DNA of 42,144 nt from Methanobrevibacter olleyae. GTDB taxonomy: Archaea > Methanobacteriota > Methanobacteria > Methanobacteriales > Methanobacteriaceae. Under the pieces are notes generated by a model. That model had not been told where the DNA came from. It was given only the letters and a program-made list of their open reading frames with translations, and searched no databases. A program made the translations under genes and the position numbers. Below are positions 1 through 8,242 of the stretch, piece after piece. The stretch is from positions 1-42,144 of the forward strand of contig SUTG01000012.1 in assembly GCA_015063035.1 (NCBI GenBank). Direction: 5' to 3'. The stretch's first letter is position 1. Every line of letters starts with the position of its first letter.

Positions 1-104
1 TGATTTTGAATTTTAAATTTGAATAATAAATTGATAAATATAATTTTAAGTTCATTTGATTTTGAATTTTAAATTTGAATAATAAATTGATAAATATAAT
101 TTTT
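1..104. repeat. Direct repeat pair, about 47 bp
   Basis: Two near-identical AT-rich copies lie at 1-47 and 58-104; each begins with tgattttgaattttaaattt and ends in an aatttt run. They are separated by about 10 bp and sit just downstream of ehaG, in what should be the ehaG-ehaH interval of the operon. No coding potential is visible. Confidence 0.8.
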
Positions 105-149
105 GAATTTTTTAAATTTTTATCTGATGGTCAATATCAGAAATAATTA

Positions 150-827
150 TCATTTTCTTCCGTATTCCTCTCTCATCAGTATTCCAATCAATCCAATCTT
201 GGAAGCCACTTTCAAGAGCAATCCTAAAGCAGCCAGGAATAAGCTGAGCAACCAATATTCAGGCAAGATAAAGAAGAACAGGAATCCAATGATCCATAAG
301 CACCAAGAGATACCGGATATTGCTCCAACTCCATCAAGAACAACTATTGGCAATCCTCTTACCTTTCTGCTCAATACATAAATTACAATACCTCCACCAG
401 CTACTGCACCACCAGTAAAACCGGATAGGAAGACACCATATCCTATCAACAATAATGCAATGAAATTAGGAGCGGTTGTCATAATCTCCATATCTATATT
501 CAAAGGCATTGGTGCAAAAGAGGTATCTACATCCTTCTTTCTCATTTCACGAGATATTAGAATCTCAGATATAGCCATGATCTCTGCCAATTCGACTACT
601 AGACCTGGAAGAATCAATGCTTCAGACAAATCAGTTCCCACTGCAGCCACTACAATAAGCATGGCCAAACCGACAATGTCAGTTAAGATAAGAACTTGAA
701 TATCCCTTTTCTCCATTGCAATTCCCATCAAGCCAATGAAAGCTACAATCAAACCGCCGTATAAAGCTGTGGAATACATTGAGCTATAGAATGCAGGAAC
801 AAATTGTGGAATTATACTTGCAACCAT
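150..827 (-). CDS. ehaG: Energy-converting hydrogenase A subunit EhaG
   Basis: This is a polytopic membrane subunit (225 aa) of the Eha [NiFe] hydrogenase, which couples ion flux to ferredoxin reduction with H2 in Methanobacteriales. Several hydrophobic helices are visible, with a central charged loop around 'REMRKKDVDTSF'. A longer frame opens at 863, but I start at 827 because AGGTGATTCG directly precedes that ATG and leaves a 4-bp gap to ehaF instead of an overlap. It is the last eha gene in the window; the hydrogenase catalytic subunits lie beyond the left edge. Identification rests on the ordered set of seven small membrane genes and on subunit size, not on an active-site motif. Confidence 0.82.
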   Translation of the reverse strand: MVASIIPQFVPAFYSSMYSTALYGGLIVAFIGLMGIAMEKRDIQVLILTDIVGLAMLIVVAAVGTDLSEALILPGLVVELAEIMAISEILISREMRKKDVDTSFAPMPLNIDMEIMTTAPNFIALLLIGYGVFLSGFTGGAVAGGGIVIYVLSRKVRGLPIVVLDGVGAISGISWCLWIIGFLFFFILPEYWLLSLFLAALGLLLKVASKIGLIGILMREEYGRK

Positions 828-831
828 CGAA

Positions 832-1437
832 TCACCTGAACTCCTTTTTAGCTTGTTTTTCACGAGCTTTGCGATTGCTCATCTCAACTTCACTAGCTAT
901 CTTGTCAGAACTTGCAATAGCTCTTTTTACATCTTCCTTAATGTCCCCTTTACCTTTTTCCTCCTTTCTATCCATAGTGAAGTTAATGGCAAGCCATGAT
1001 GCAATGATGAATGCCATCATAAGAATGGAGGATTCCAATATAGTGTCAAAACCTCTTGTATAGTAAAGGATTTCATCTATCACTCCACCTGGGGATGCAC
1101 AGATACTTGTTCCAAAGTATGGGGAAATACCTTTTAGCATTTCAGCGATTGGAGTCATATATGAATTGATCCAACCCAGATTTTGTGAATTCTCAGGATA
1201 TTGGGCTTCAGTAACACCAGGACTTTCCAAAATCTCCCCTCCTCTATCATATGGAGCAATAGCCAATCCTGCATCCATTTGACTTTGAGGAGCTGGACGA
1301 GTGTAGATTTGATCGGTATCCAATCCGATAGGAATAAGGAATCCGGCTATTAGGAGCAAACCTAAAATTAGAGCGAACAATCTAGGAATATTCTTCGGAT
1401 TTGCTAATTTATTCCATAATTTAGCTATTTTAGGCAT
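832..1437 (-). CDS. ehaF: Energy-converting hydrogenase A subunit EhaF
   Basis: This is a 201-aa membrane subunit of Eha. An N-terminal hydrophobic helix (about residues 18-37, rich in L/I/A) is followed by a long extracytoplasmic loop. A second hydrophobic segment lies around residues 130-155 ('ILMMAFIIASWLAINFTM'), and the tail is strongly charged (K/E/R). GGAGGAAACCAAA precedes the ATG, a strong ribosome site. It follows ehaE after 42 bp and precedes ehaG by 4 bp, so translation is probably coupled. The assignment comes from position in the conserved eha order and from length. Confidence 0.82.
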   Translation of the reverse strand: MPKIAKLWNKLANPKNIPRLFALILGLLLIAGFLIPIGLDTDQIYTRPAPQSQMDAGLAIAPYDRGGEILESPGVTEAQYPENSQNLGWINSYMTPIAEMLKGISPYFGTSICASPGGVIDEILYYTRGFDTILESSILMMAFIIASWLAINFTMDRKEEKGKGDIKEDVKRAIASSDKIASEVEMSNRKAREKQAKKEFR

Positions 1438-1479
1438 TTTGGTTTCCTCCAGGCATTAAGTTTAATAAATCAATAAGCA

Positions 1480-1740
1480 TTATACATCAGCCCCTATCTC
1501 TTCTAAACGAGAAATAGCTCTAAATAATATCAATGTCACAATAATTGTAGTTGCAATTAAAGTCAAAAGAGCTAATGTAGAATTGTAAGTAAGTAAAATC
1601 AATGAAACTCCTACAGATGCCACTTCAGTATTGATGGTTCTTATGATTGGGTCTTTCACTCCAGGACCCCAAACGGTAGCTAGACTTCCAAAAATGGCAA
1701 GTGCCAAGCCTACATAAACCCAAAGAGCAAGATTGAACAT
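1480..1740 (-). CDS. ehaE: Energy-converting hydrogenase A subunit EhaE
   Basis: This is a small 86-aa membrane protein with three predicted helices, including '[15 protein letters not shown]' near the start and '[16 protein letters not shown]' near the end. It fits EhaE of the Eha hydrogenase. Its start codon overlaps the stop of ehaD (TAATG), the hallmark of translational coupling between subunits made in fixed ratio. Such small hydrophobic Eha subunits resemble the antiporter-type membrane subunits of other group 4 hydrogenases; a specific role in ion translocation is inference. Confidence 0.82.
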   Translation of the reverse strand: MFNLALWVYVGLALAIFGSLATVWGPGVKDPIIRTINTEVASVGVSLILLTYNSTLALLTLIATTIIVTLILFRAISRLEEIGADV

Positions 1741-2066
1741 TATTTACCACCTTCAGAGTTTCTTGTTTCATTTTCAGTGCTTTGAATCATTTTAGGAAGT
1801 GTGGAATAATCTTTTAATTTTGATTTGCGCACTTCATTTATCTTAATTAAAGCAAGTAAAAATACAATAATAGATAATGGATCAAGAACAGCAGTTAAAA
1901 AAGCAACATCCAAATATTTAAAGCTGACAATAGCTAAAAACAAGCCTGCTTCCAAGATTGAAACCATTATAACCTTATCCAATGGTTTCTTTAATAGGAC
2001 AACTCCAATGGCACCTATTATCATCAAAGCAATTGATATTGTTGTCAAATCTAAAAATTCCAACAT
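1740..2066 (-). CDS. ehaD: Energy-converting hydrogenase A subunit EhaD
   Basis: This 108-aa membrane subunit has three hydrophobic helices in the first 75 residues, then a polar tail with K/E/N-rich composition. The arrangement resembles NuoK/MnhC-like antiporter subunits, as expected for EhaD. GGGATTCAA lies before the ATG. About 100 bp of AT-rich DNA separate it from ehaC upstream, and that gap contains short repeats of taagtataattttt near 2115-2155. It overlaps ehaE by one base. Confidence 0.82.
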   Translation of the reverse strand: MLEFLDLTTISIALMIIGAIGVVLLKKPLDKVIMVSILEAGLFLAIVSFKYLDVAFLTAVLDPLSIIVFLLALIKINEVRKSKLKDYSTLPKMIQSTENETRNSEGGK

Positions 2067-2165
2067 TTGAATCCCATTTCTATTATTTTAAAAATAATGA
2101 TAATTATAATCTTTAAGTATATTTTTAAGTATAATTTTTAAGTATAATTTTTAATTTTATTTAAT

Positions 2166-2441
2166 TTAGTTTTCCTTATGCTCTTCCATATCCCGATCAT
2201 ATGTGATTTCATCTTCCAAATCCTTTAAGCTGTAAGCAATTGCATTTGCACCAATTGTAGAAGAGATAAAGAAAGTTGCAGCTAATACAAGACCAAATGG
2301 AGTTTGAATATACAATGCAATGAGTGCAGAAACACAGAATCCTATTACATTTATGTAAAGTAATTTTTCTGCTCTGTCTTTGGTTATTACAGCTCTTAAA
2401 GCCATTAGAATTGCAATAACTCCTATAATTTCAATAAACAT
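2166..2441 (-). CDS. ehaC: Energy-converting hydrogenase A subunit EhaC
   Basis: This 91-aa membrane subunit has three helices: an N-terminal 'MFIEIIGVIAILMALRAVI', a middle 'LYINVIGFCVSALIALYI' and a third around residues 50-70. It ends in an acidic tail. Size and position between ehaB and ehaD identify it as EhaC. AAGGTTAGATC precedes the ATG. The 93-bp gap to ehaB and the 99-bp gap to ehaD are wider than in compact eha operons, but no promoter is convincing in either. Confidence 0.8.
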   Translation of the reverse strand: MFIEIIGVIAILMALRAVITKDRAEKLLYINVIGFCVSALIALYIQTPFGLVLAATFFISSTIGANAIAYSLKDLEDEITYDRDMEEHKEN

Positions 2442-2534
2442 GATCTAACCTTGTATCTTTAATTAATTCATTCTATATTGATTTAAATCATTGATTGAAC
2501 AAATAATAAAAATCAATATCTTTTTTCATTTTAA

Positions 2535-3035
2535 TTATTCATATTTAGTATATCTGCCAAATGATTTTGCTATTTTCCCAATTAATCTTGAACTTGTAGG
2601 ATGGTGAATTCCCTGAATAGTGAATATCGCAATTACCATACCGCAAATGAACATCTCTGGAGTGATTCCAATGAATGAGAAGATGAATATGAGCAATGTC
2701 ATGGTCAAAGCGCCGGTTGTTCCAGCATAACCTGGATCTGCACATAATCTGTTTCCAATGTAAACAAGCAATGCAGCTATTAAACCTCCTTGAATTCCAA
2801 GAATGTAAACTCCAATAGAAGCAATCAATGTTCCTGCTGATGCATCTGGAGAGCATAAGATGTTTCCCTGGAAGAATCCTCCTGCCAAATCCCCTTTCCT
2901 ATTTTTTATGGAATATCCTACAGTCTCTGCCCCTTTAACACCTGGAGCTTCAGGAAGACCAAGGAATGTATCCACTATCACAAAATTAAGCCAGGAGATG
3001 ATGGTTGCTAAAACCAAGCCAACTATTAGTTCCAT
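2535..3035 (-). CDS. ehaB: Energy-converting hydrogenase A subunit EhaB
   Basis: This 166-aa membrane subunit has hydrophobic helices at the N-terminus ('[20 protein letters not shown]') and several more through about residue 150. Gly-rich loops such as '[21 protein letters not shown]' lie between them, a typical EhaB pattern. The start overlaps the ehaA stop (TAATG), so the two are translationally coupled. A second open frame on the same strand (2545-2856) is a shadow of this gene. Confidence 0.84.
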   Translation of the reverse strand: MELIVGLVLATIISWLNFVIVDTFLGLPEAPGVKGAETVGYSIKNRKGDLAGGFFQGNILCSPDASAGTLIASIGVYILGIQGGLIAALLVYIGNRLCADPGYAGTTGALTMTLLIFIFSFIGITPEMFICGMVIAIFTIQGIHHPTSSRLIGKIAKSFGRYTKYE

Positions 3036-3349
3036 TATTTGCTACCTCCTTGAGGGCTTGGGAAAACATAATCGAATAGATACTTGACAAAAACAGCTGA
3101 AAACACTCCCACTATAATTGCAATTAACAATCCATTATAAATCCAAAACACATTTAATGAATAAAAGATAGCCAGTATTCCCATAGCGAATACAGGAGTA
3201 GGGAATAGTGCACTTTTGGTCCAGGAAAATCGGATTGGTTTTTCTGGAAGAAGAGGCAATTTTAAAGCTAGCACTAAGGCTATTGCTACTAAAATAGCCA
3301 CCATATAATTCACAAATAATTGAAATCCATTAGCACCTATACTAATCAT
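3035..3349 (-). CDS. ehaA: Energy-converting hydrogenase A subunit EhaA, first gene of the eha operon
   Basis: This 104-aa membrane protein has three helices: near residues 8-28 ('[19 protein letters not shown]'), around 50-70, and 72-92. It opens the operon. No Shine-Dalgarno sequence precedes the ATG, and a TATA box lies about 30 bp upstream, so the mRNA is probably leaderless or nearly so. EhaA is a membrane component of Eha; its individual role is not established. Confidence 0.82.
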   Translation of the reverse strand: MISIGANGFQLFVNYMVAILVAIALVLALKLPLLPEKPIRFSWTKSALFPTPVFAMGILAIFYSLNVFWIYNGLLIAIIVGVFSAVFVKYLFDYVFPSPQGGSK

Positions 3350-3365
3350 AGTTAATTATATGTTA

Positions 3366-3386
3366 TAATATAATATATATCTTTTA
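3366..3386 (-). promoter_or_regulatory. Probable TATA/BRE promoter of the eha operon
   Basis: On the minus strand, AATAAAAGATATATAT reads as a purine-rich BRE followed by a TATA box centred near 3377. Archaeal initiation about 26 bp downstream would fall near 3351, two bases before the ehaA ATG. This agrees with the absence of a ribosome site there. Confidence 0.5.
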
Positions 3387-3738
3387 TTACTTATCGACAA
3401 GCCGAAAAAATAGGACAAATATAAGATTATTTTTAAAATCGAAAAGAAATAAAAGAAATAATACAAAATAAAGAATTATTATTAACAATCATTGGAAAAC
3501 AAGGCATAAGAATGGATAAAAATTTAGGCACTCCTAAAAATTAAAATTCTTTTCTTTTCAAACCTCCCAATGAATTAGATTAATATGAACTTACAAAATA
3601 TTCAAATAGTATTAAAATTATAAATTTATACTAATATAGAAAATAAATTAAATCATTCATATAAAATCATGGAAATTAATCATTGAATTGGATCAGTGAT
3701 TGAATCATTTTACATTATAAATAAAAGGACCAGATATA
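3387..3738. other. Divergent intergenic region, eha / epimerase
   Basis: About 350 bp lie between the divergent eha operon and the epimerase gene. No convincing gene is present; the longest ATG frame near 3512 is 10 codons. A TATA-like ttataaata at 3715-3723 and AAAGGACC just before 3739 probably serve the epimerase. The small less AT-rich patch near 3391-3412 (atcgacaagccg) is unexplained. Confidence 0.5.
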
Positions 3739-4677
3739 ATGGAAAATAAAGAAATTGTAGTTACTGGAGGATGCGGATTTATAGGTTCACATATTGTTGA
3801 AGAGCTATTGAAAGACAATAAAGTGACAGTTATAGACAATTTGTCCTCTGGAAAAATTGAAAACCTGGAAAATCCGAATCACAAAAACTTAACTTTAATT
3901 GAAGAGGATCTTTTAGACTGTGATTTAGATGAGATTTTAAAAGGAAAGGATTATGTTTTCCATCTTGCAGCGAAGGTAAGCGTACCTGGAAGTGTGGCAG
4001 AACCATTAAATTACAATGAAACAAACATTGACGCAACCTTGAAATTGCTTATAGCCTGTAAAAACAACGATATTGAAAAGATCGTTTTCTCATCATCCTC
4101 TGCAGTTTACGGGGAAAATCCGAACATGCCTTTGAAGGAAAGTGAACTTCCTATGCCTTCCTCCCCTTATGCCGCTCAAAAGGCCAGTGGAGAATTATAC
4201 TTGAAATCATTCTATGAAAGCTATGGATTGAATTATGTAGCATTAAGATACTTCAATGTCTTTGGTCCTAGACAAGATGAAAACTCACCTTATGCTGCAG
4301 TGATTCCTAAATTCATTTCTGCAATCCTAAAAGGGGAAAGCCCTATAATTTATGGAGATGGAGAGCAAAGCAGAGACTTTATCTTTGTAAAGGAAATTGC
4401 TAAAGCAAATATTGCAGCATGCGAATCTGACTACAATGGAGTGGTCAATGTTGCATTAGGCAAATCAATGACCATAAACCAGTTATTTGATATTGTCAGT
4501 GATGTTTTGGAATCTGAATTGGAAGTTAAATATCTAGATGAACGTCCAGGAGACATTAAACATTCATTAGCAGATATCAGCAATCTTAAAAACATAGGAT
4601 TCAAGCCAGAAGAGGATAAATTTGAAGAGCAATTAAGAGAAACTGTAGAATGGTTTAAAGAAGAAATGGAAAAATGA
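3739..4677 (+). CDS. NAD-dependent epimerase/dehydratase, probable UDP-glucose/GlcNAc 4-epimerase
   Basis: This 312-aa extended short-chain dehydrogenase acts on nucleotide sugars. The Rossmann dinucleotide motif is at residues 9-16 (TGGCGFIG), with Asp33-Asn34 after beta-2. The catalytic set is a Ser-rich strand at 118-125 (SSSSAVYG) and Tyr144-x3-Lys148 (YAAQK). 'GDGEQSRDFIFV' in the C-terminal half is the usual substrate-loop motif of GalE/WbpP-like epimerases. Length is normal for the archaeal family. It stands alone between eha and the citramalate synthase gene, so the exact sugar cannot be read from context. A role in cell-surface polysaccharide or glycoprotein precursor synthesis is inferred. 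Confidence 0.85.
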   Translation: MENKEIVVTGGCGFIGSHIVEELLKDNKVTVIDNLSSGKIENLENPNHKNLTLIEEDLLDCDLDEILKGKDYVFHLAAKVSVPGSVAEPLNYNETNIDATLKLLIACKNNDIEKIVFSSSSAVYGENPNMPLKESELPMPSSPYAAQKASGELYLKSFYESYGLNYVALRYFNVFGPRQDENSPYAAVIPKFISAILKGESPIIYGDGEQSRDFIFVKEIAKANIAACESDYNGVVNVALGKSMTINQLFDIVSDVLESELEVKYLDERPGDIKHSLADISNLKNIGFKPEEDKFEEQLRETVEWFKEEMEK

Positions 4678-4779
4678 TCATCATCAAATAAAAATAATTT
4701 AAATTAAGTAAAAAAAAAAAATAATTTAAAAAAACAATTATACGCATACTAATATTATTTAATCAAAAGAAGTGGAAAA

Positions 4780-6321
4780 ATGAAAATAGAAGTATTGGAC
4801 ACCACATTAAGAGATGGGGAACAAACACCTGGAATCTCTTTAAATGCAGTGAAGAAATTAAGAATAGCTACCAAACTGGATGAAATAGGCGTAAACTCCA
4901 TTGAAGCGGGATCGGCCATAACATCTGAAGGTGAAAGGGAAGCTATAAAATTGATTACATCACAAGGTTTTAATGCAGAGATTGTAAGCTTTTCAAGAAC
5001 ATTGGTGAAGGATGTTGATTACTGCTTGGAATGTGATGTTGACGCTGTGAATGTAGTGGTTCCCACTTCCGATTTGCATTTGAAATATAAGCTTAAGAAA
5101 TCACAAGAGGAAATGCTTGAAGACGCGGTAAAAGTTGTCGAATACGCTAAAGACCATGGGCTTGCTGTAGAGCTTGCAGCTGAAGACTCTACAAGAACAG
5201 ATGTTGAATACTTAATGAAAATATTCAGGGCAACTATAGATGCAGGGGCAGATAGAATCTGTCCATGCGACACTTTAGGTATGCTTACACCTCTTAAATC
5301 ATTTAATTTCTATAGGAAATTCACTGATTTAGGAGTTCCTGTTAGTGCTCATTGCCATAATGACTTTGGTCTTGCTGTAGCAAATACACTATCCGCTATT
5401 GATGGAGGAGCTAGCAGATTCCATGGAACCATCAATGGTCTTGGTGAAAGAGCTGGAAATGCCGCCATTGAAGAGGTTGTTGTATCATTGGACACATTAT
5501 ACAAATACAGTGACGATGATGAAAGCAAATACACCACTGACATTAAGATAAACCAACTTTACAGCACATCCAAATTGGTTTCAAGATTAAGCAATGCTTA
5601 TCTTGCTCCAAACAAGCCTATAGTAGGTGAAAATGCATTTGCACACGAATCTGGAATTCATGCAGATGGAGTCATTAAAAACAGCGCTACCTACGAACCT
5701 ATCATGCCAGAGCTCGTAGGCCATAGGCGTAAGTTTATTGTCGGAAAGCATGTTGGAACCAAAGGTTTGAACAATAGATTACATGAATTAGGCATTGAAG
5801 TGAACAGTGAACAATTGAATGAAATATTCCTTAAGGTAAAGGACCTTGGAGACAAGGGAAAAACCGTTACAGACACTGATTTGGAAGCTATTGCAGAGCA
5901 TGTCCTAAACATTGAGCAGGAAATGAAAATAAACCTTGATGAAGTTACAATCGTTTCAGGAAATAAGATCAGACCAACCGCTTCAATTAAGATGAACATT
6001 GAAGATAAGGAAGTTATAGAGGCAGATGTTGGTATAGGTCCTGTTGATGCGGCAATCAATGCAGTGAATAAGGGAATCAAGAACTTTGCAGACATAAAGC
6101 TTGAGGAATACCACGTAGATGCAGTTACAGGAGGTACAGATGCTTTGATTGAAGTAATCGTAAAGCTTAGTTCTGGAGATAAGATCATTTCTGCAAGAGC
6201 AACTGAACCTGACATTATCAATGCAAGTGTAGAGGCCTATATTGACGGTGTAAACAGATTGCTTGAGAACAAGCAGTTTTCCTTGGATAAAAAGCAAGGA
6301 AAGAAAAGCAAGAAAAACTAA
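4780..6321 (+). CDS. cimA: Citramalate / 2-isopropylmalate synthase family (probably CimA)
   Basis: This 513-aa enzyme condenses acetyl-CoA with a 2-oxoacid: pyruvate to citramalate for isoleucine, or 2-oxoisovalerate to isopropylmalate for leucine. The TIM barrel starts with the signature DTTLRDGEQTPG (residues 7-18). Metal-binding HCHNDFG is near residue 192, and GLGERAGNAAIEEV follows. 'ENAFAHESGIHADG' marks the subdomain after the barrel. From about residue 385 there is a full LeuA-type allosteric domain with 'GIGPVDAAI'. The sequence resembles Methanocaldococcus CimA closely, but archaeal LeuA and CimA are hard to separate by eye. AGAAGTGG precedes the ATG. The C-terminus ends in a short Lys-rich tail. 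Confidence 0.85.
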   Translation: MKIEVLDTTLRDGEQTPGISLNAVKKLRIATKLDEIGVNSIEAGSAITSEGEREAIKLITSQGFNAEIVSFSRTLVKDVDYCLECDVDAVNVVVPTSDLHLKYKLKKSQEEMLEDAVKVVEYAKDHGLAVELAAEDSTRTDVEYLMKIFRATIDAGADRICPCDTLGMLTPLKSFNFYRKFTDLGVPVSAHCHNDFGLAVANTLSAIDGGASRFHGTINGLGERAGNAAIEEVVVSLDTLYKYSDDDESKYTTDIKINQLYSTSKLVSRLSNAYLAPNKPIVGENAFAHESGIHADGVIKNSATYEPIMPELVGHRRKFIVGKHVGTKGLNNRLHELGIEVNSEQLNEIFLKVKDLGDKGKTVTDTDLEAIAEHVLNIEQEMKINLDEVTIVSGNKIRPTASIKMNIEDKEVIEADVGIGPVDAAINAVNKGIKNFADIKLEEYHVDAVTGGTDALIEVIVKLSSGDKIISARATEPDIINASVEAYIDGVNRLLENKQFSLDKKQGKKSKKN

Positions 6322-6422
6322 TCTTAAAATTATTATTTTAATTTTAATCATTATATTTTAATAATTTTAAATTTTAATATTATATTTTAATAATTTTAAA
6401 TTTTAATCAATAGAGCGATAAA

Positions 6423-6950
6423 ATGAAAGAATACAATAAGGAATTAGCTAATTTGGATAATGTTGAAATATTAGGATTCAGTGGAGAAATAGAAAGCATT
6501 CCTAAAACATTGGAACAAGTTGAAAAGATTAGAAACAGCTGTTGTGATGTTGGCATTATTCAGCTTATGAATGCCGATGCAATTGCTGGAAAGGAGCATC
6601 TCAAGCAAGGTGTCATCCATGCAATCAATACATTCAAAAGAGGGGAAAACTTGGCTAAGGATTTAGGTATTGAAATTCTCATTAGAACTTCTACTCAAAG
6701 ACAAATTTCCAAGGCATTTGACATACTTGGCCTTAAGGAAGGGAAGATGAATATAGCGGTTGTTCTAATCGATTGTCCAGATTACTTTATCGATGAATTA
6801 TCTGATATGTTTGTAAGAAATGATGCTGTTTTAGAAGCTGATAAATCAATATTAATAAACTTATATGATATTCCTGAAAAAGAGTTAAAGAACATGCATA
6901 TAACAGACATATTAATTGATAAAACTACTCGATTAATAGTAGATCAATGA
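6423..6950 (+). CDS. cgi121: KEOPS complex subunit Cgi121
   Basis: This 175-aa protein matches the Cgi121/TPRKB family. KEOPS makes the t6A modification at position 37 of ANN-decoding tRNAs, and Cgi121 binds tRNA and stimulates the Bud32 kinase. Diagnostic parts are 'NADAIAGKEHLKQGVIHAI' (about residues 51-69), 'FKRGENLAKDLGIEIL' and 'TSTQRQISKAFDILGL'. Length is slightly above the usual 145-170 because of an N-terminal extension and a tail after residue 150. It follows cimA after about 100 bp of AT-rich DNA on the same strand. No other KEOPS gene is in the window. Confidence 0.85.
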   Translation: MKEYNKELANLDNVEILGFSGEIESIPKTLEQVEKIRNSCCDVGIIQLMNADAIAGKEHLKQGVIHAINTFKRGENLAKDLGIEILIRTSTQRQISKAFDILGLKEGKMNIAVVLIDCPDYFIDELSDMFVRNDAVLEADKSILINLYDIPEKELKNMHITDILIDKTTRLIVDQ

Positions 6951-6974
6951 AAAAAGAGAGTAAAGAAGTTTTAA

Positions 6975-7164
6975 AAAAACTATTTTTAATTAACTTCAAA
7001 ATAATTTAATTAAAAAAAAAACTACTTTTAATTAACTTCTAAAGACTTTAATTAAAAAAAACTATTTTTAATTAACTTCAAAATAATTTAATTAAAAAAA
7101 ACTATTTTTAATTAATTATCAAAACATTTTTATTTAAAAAATCTATTTTTAATTCTATTTTTAA
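6975..7164. repeat. Tandem AT-rich repeat, about 40-bp unit, between convergent genes
   Basis: Four to five imperfect units begin near 6979, 7021, 7061, 7101 and 7143, each with a core like actatttttaattaacttc. Units 4 and 5 also repeat the end of the adjacent minus-strand gene (ttaattaattatcaaa). On both strands the units provide T-runs, so the block may act as a bidirectional transcription stop for the convergent genes; that is inference. Confidence 0.75.
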
Positions 7165-8178
7165 TTAATTATCAAAGCACTTTAAAGTTTTGATGATTTC
7201 ATCCAAATTATCTTGGCTTAAACATTCAATGTCCAAATTCTTGATTTCCAAAGCAACTGCATTTTCTTTCAATCTATTGTAATTAGGACATTTGGTAATC
7301 ATTCCATGACTGTCTAAAACAAATTCCTGACGTAACTTATAGGATAATGATTTAGGGTCTTCTGTTTCTAAGATGACATTGATTCCCCTTTTATCCTTGT
7401 GGAATACATTGAAACTTGTTTTTTCTTCAATAGCTTCCTTAAGGTATAGGCATGCATCAACAGTCTTTTTAAGGTTGTCCTTAGCGAAATCCAGTTCATT
7501 GTAGATTCCACAGGCAGTGATATTGCTTGCCTTATTTGCTTTCAAAAGGAGCTTTGACTTTTCAAATACTGAATTATTGTTAGTTGTTATGAATCCTCCA
7601 TCTTCAACATTGACTATTTTTGGAGAGCCTGTAGACCCTATTATGATGTCTGAATAACTTCCATTTGACAATCTGTTCTCATAATCTCCAATAGCTCCTG
7701 AAGCATCTTCCACAACAAGAATATTGTTCTTATGGACAAAATCACAAATTGCCTTCAAATCCTGCTCAGCAGTATAAGCAGCAAAGCTTGTCAAAAATAG
7801 AGCAGATTTATTGTTTTCATCATCTAAATCTATAATATTATTCTCAGATGAGGATAATATAGATTCATTGAGCTCATCTAAATCAATTAATCCCTTATTA
7901 GTCTTTACGGTAATTAAATCCTTATTTAAGAAATTAGCTATTTGCTTAAAGCCGTTCCATGCTCCTTGGTCTGGAATTAAAATAGCACCATCAATAGAAT
8001 TCATTGCAGCAAGAATGGAGGAATTTCCACTATTCAGCAATTTAGCATATCTATGATCAGTGATATTGGCTAATTTCCCTTCAGCCAAACTGTGATAATC
8101 CTGATTATCATCACCACTTGCCACCTTAGACATAGCCATTTGAGTTTCCTTTGATGGTTTTTTAAATTTGAGATTCAT
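7165..8178 (-). CDS. PLP-dependent aminotransferase-fold enzyme, role unknown
   Basis: This 337-aa fold-type I PLP enzyme resembles DegT/DnrJ and SelA/SepCysS-like families. The cofactor site is recognisable: a Gly/Ser turn at 'LNSGNSSILAA' (48-58), Asp158 in 'VVEDASGAIG' to pair with the pyridine N, and the likely Schiff-base Lys187 in 'GSTGSPKIVNVEDGGF'. The 'SPK...DGG' arrangement is DegT-like. The protein is short for a full aminotransferase. A Glu/Asp/Asn-rich stretch near residues 105-125 looks like a lineage-specific loop. It is 64 bp downstream of nreA on the same strand and may be cotranscribed, but the substrate is unknown. AGGTAAAAAT precedes the ATG. Confidence 0.7.
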   Translation of the reverse strand: MNLKFKKPSKETQMAMSKVASGDDNQDYHSLAEGKLANITDHRYAKLLNSGNSSILAAMNSIDGAILIPDQGAWNGFKQIANFLNKDLITVKTNKGLIDLDELNESILSSSENNIIDLDDENNKSALFLTSFAAYTAEQDLKAICDFVHKNNILVVEDASGAIGDYENRLSNGSYSDIIIGSTGSPKIVNVEDGGFITTNNNSVFEKSKLLLKANKASNITACGIYNELDFAKDNLKKTVDACLYLKEAIEEKTSFNVFHKDKRGINVILETEDPKSLSYKLRQEFVLDSHGMITKCPNYNRLKENAVALEIKNLDIECLSQDNLDEIIKTLKCFDN

Positions 8179-8242
8179 ATTTTTACCTAATAATTCAATT
8201 AATTTAATTTTAAAAAAAATCCTATATGATTTTTATATTACC

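Noticed and set aside
5691-6221. 176-codon frame antisense to the citramalate synthase
   Set aside because: Mirror frame of a conserved coding sequence with typical shadow composition.
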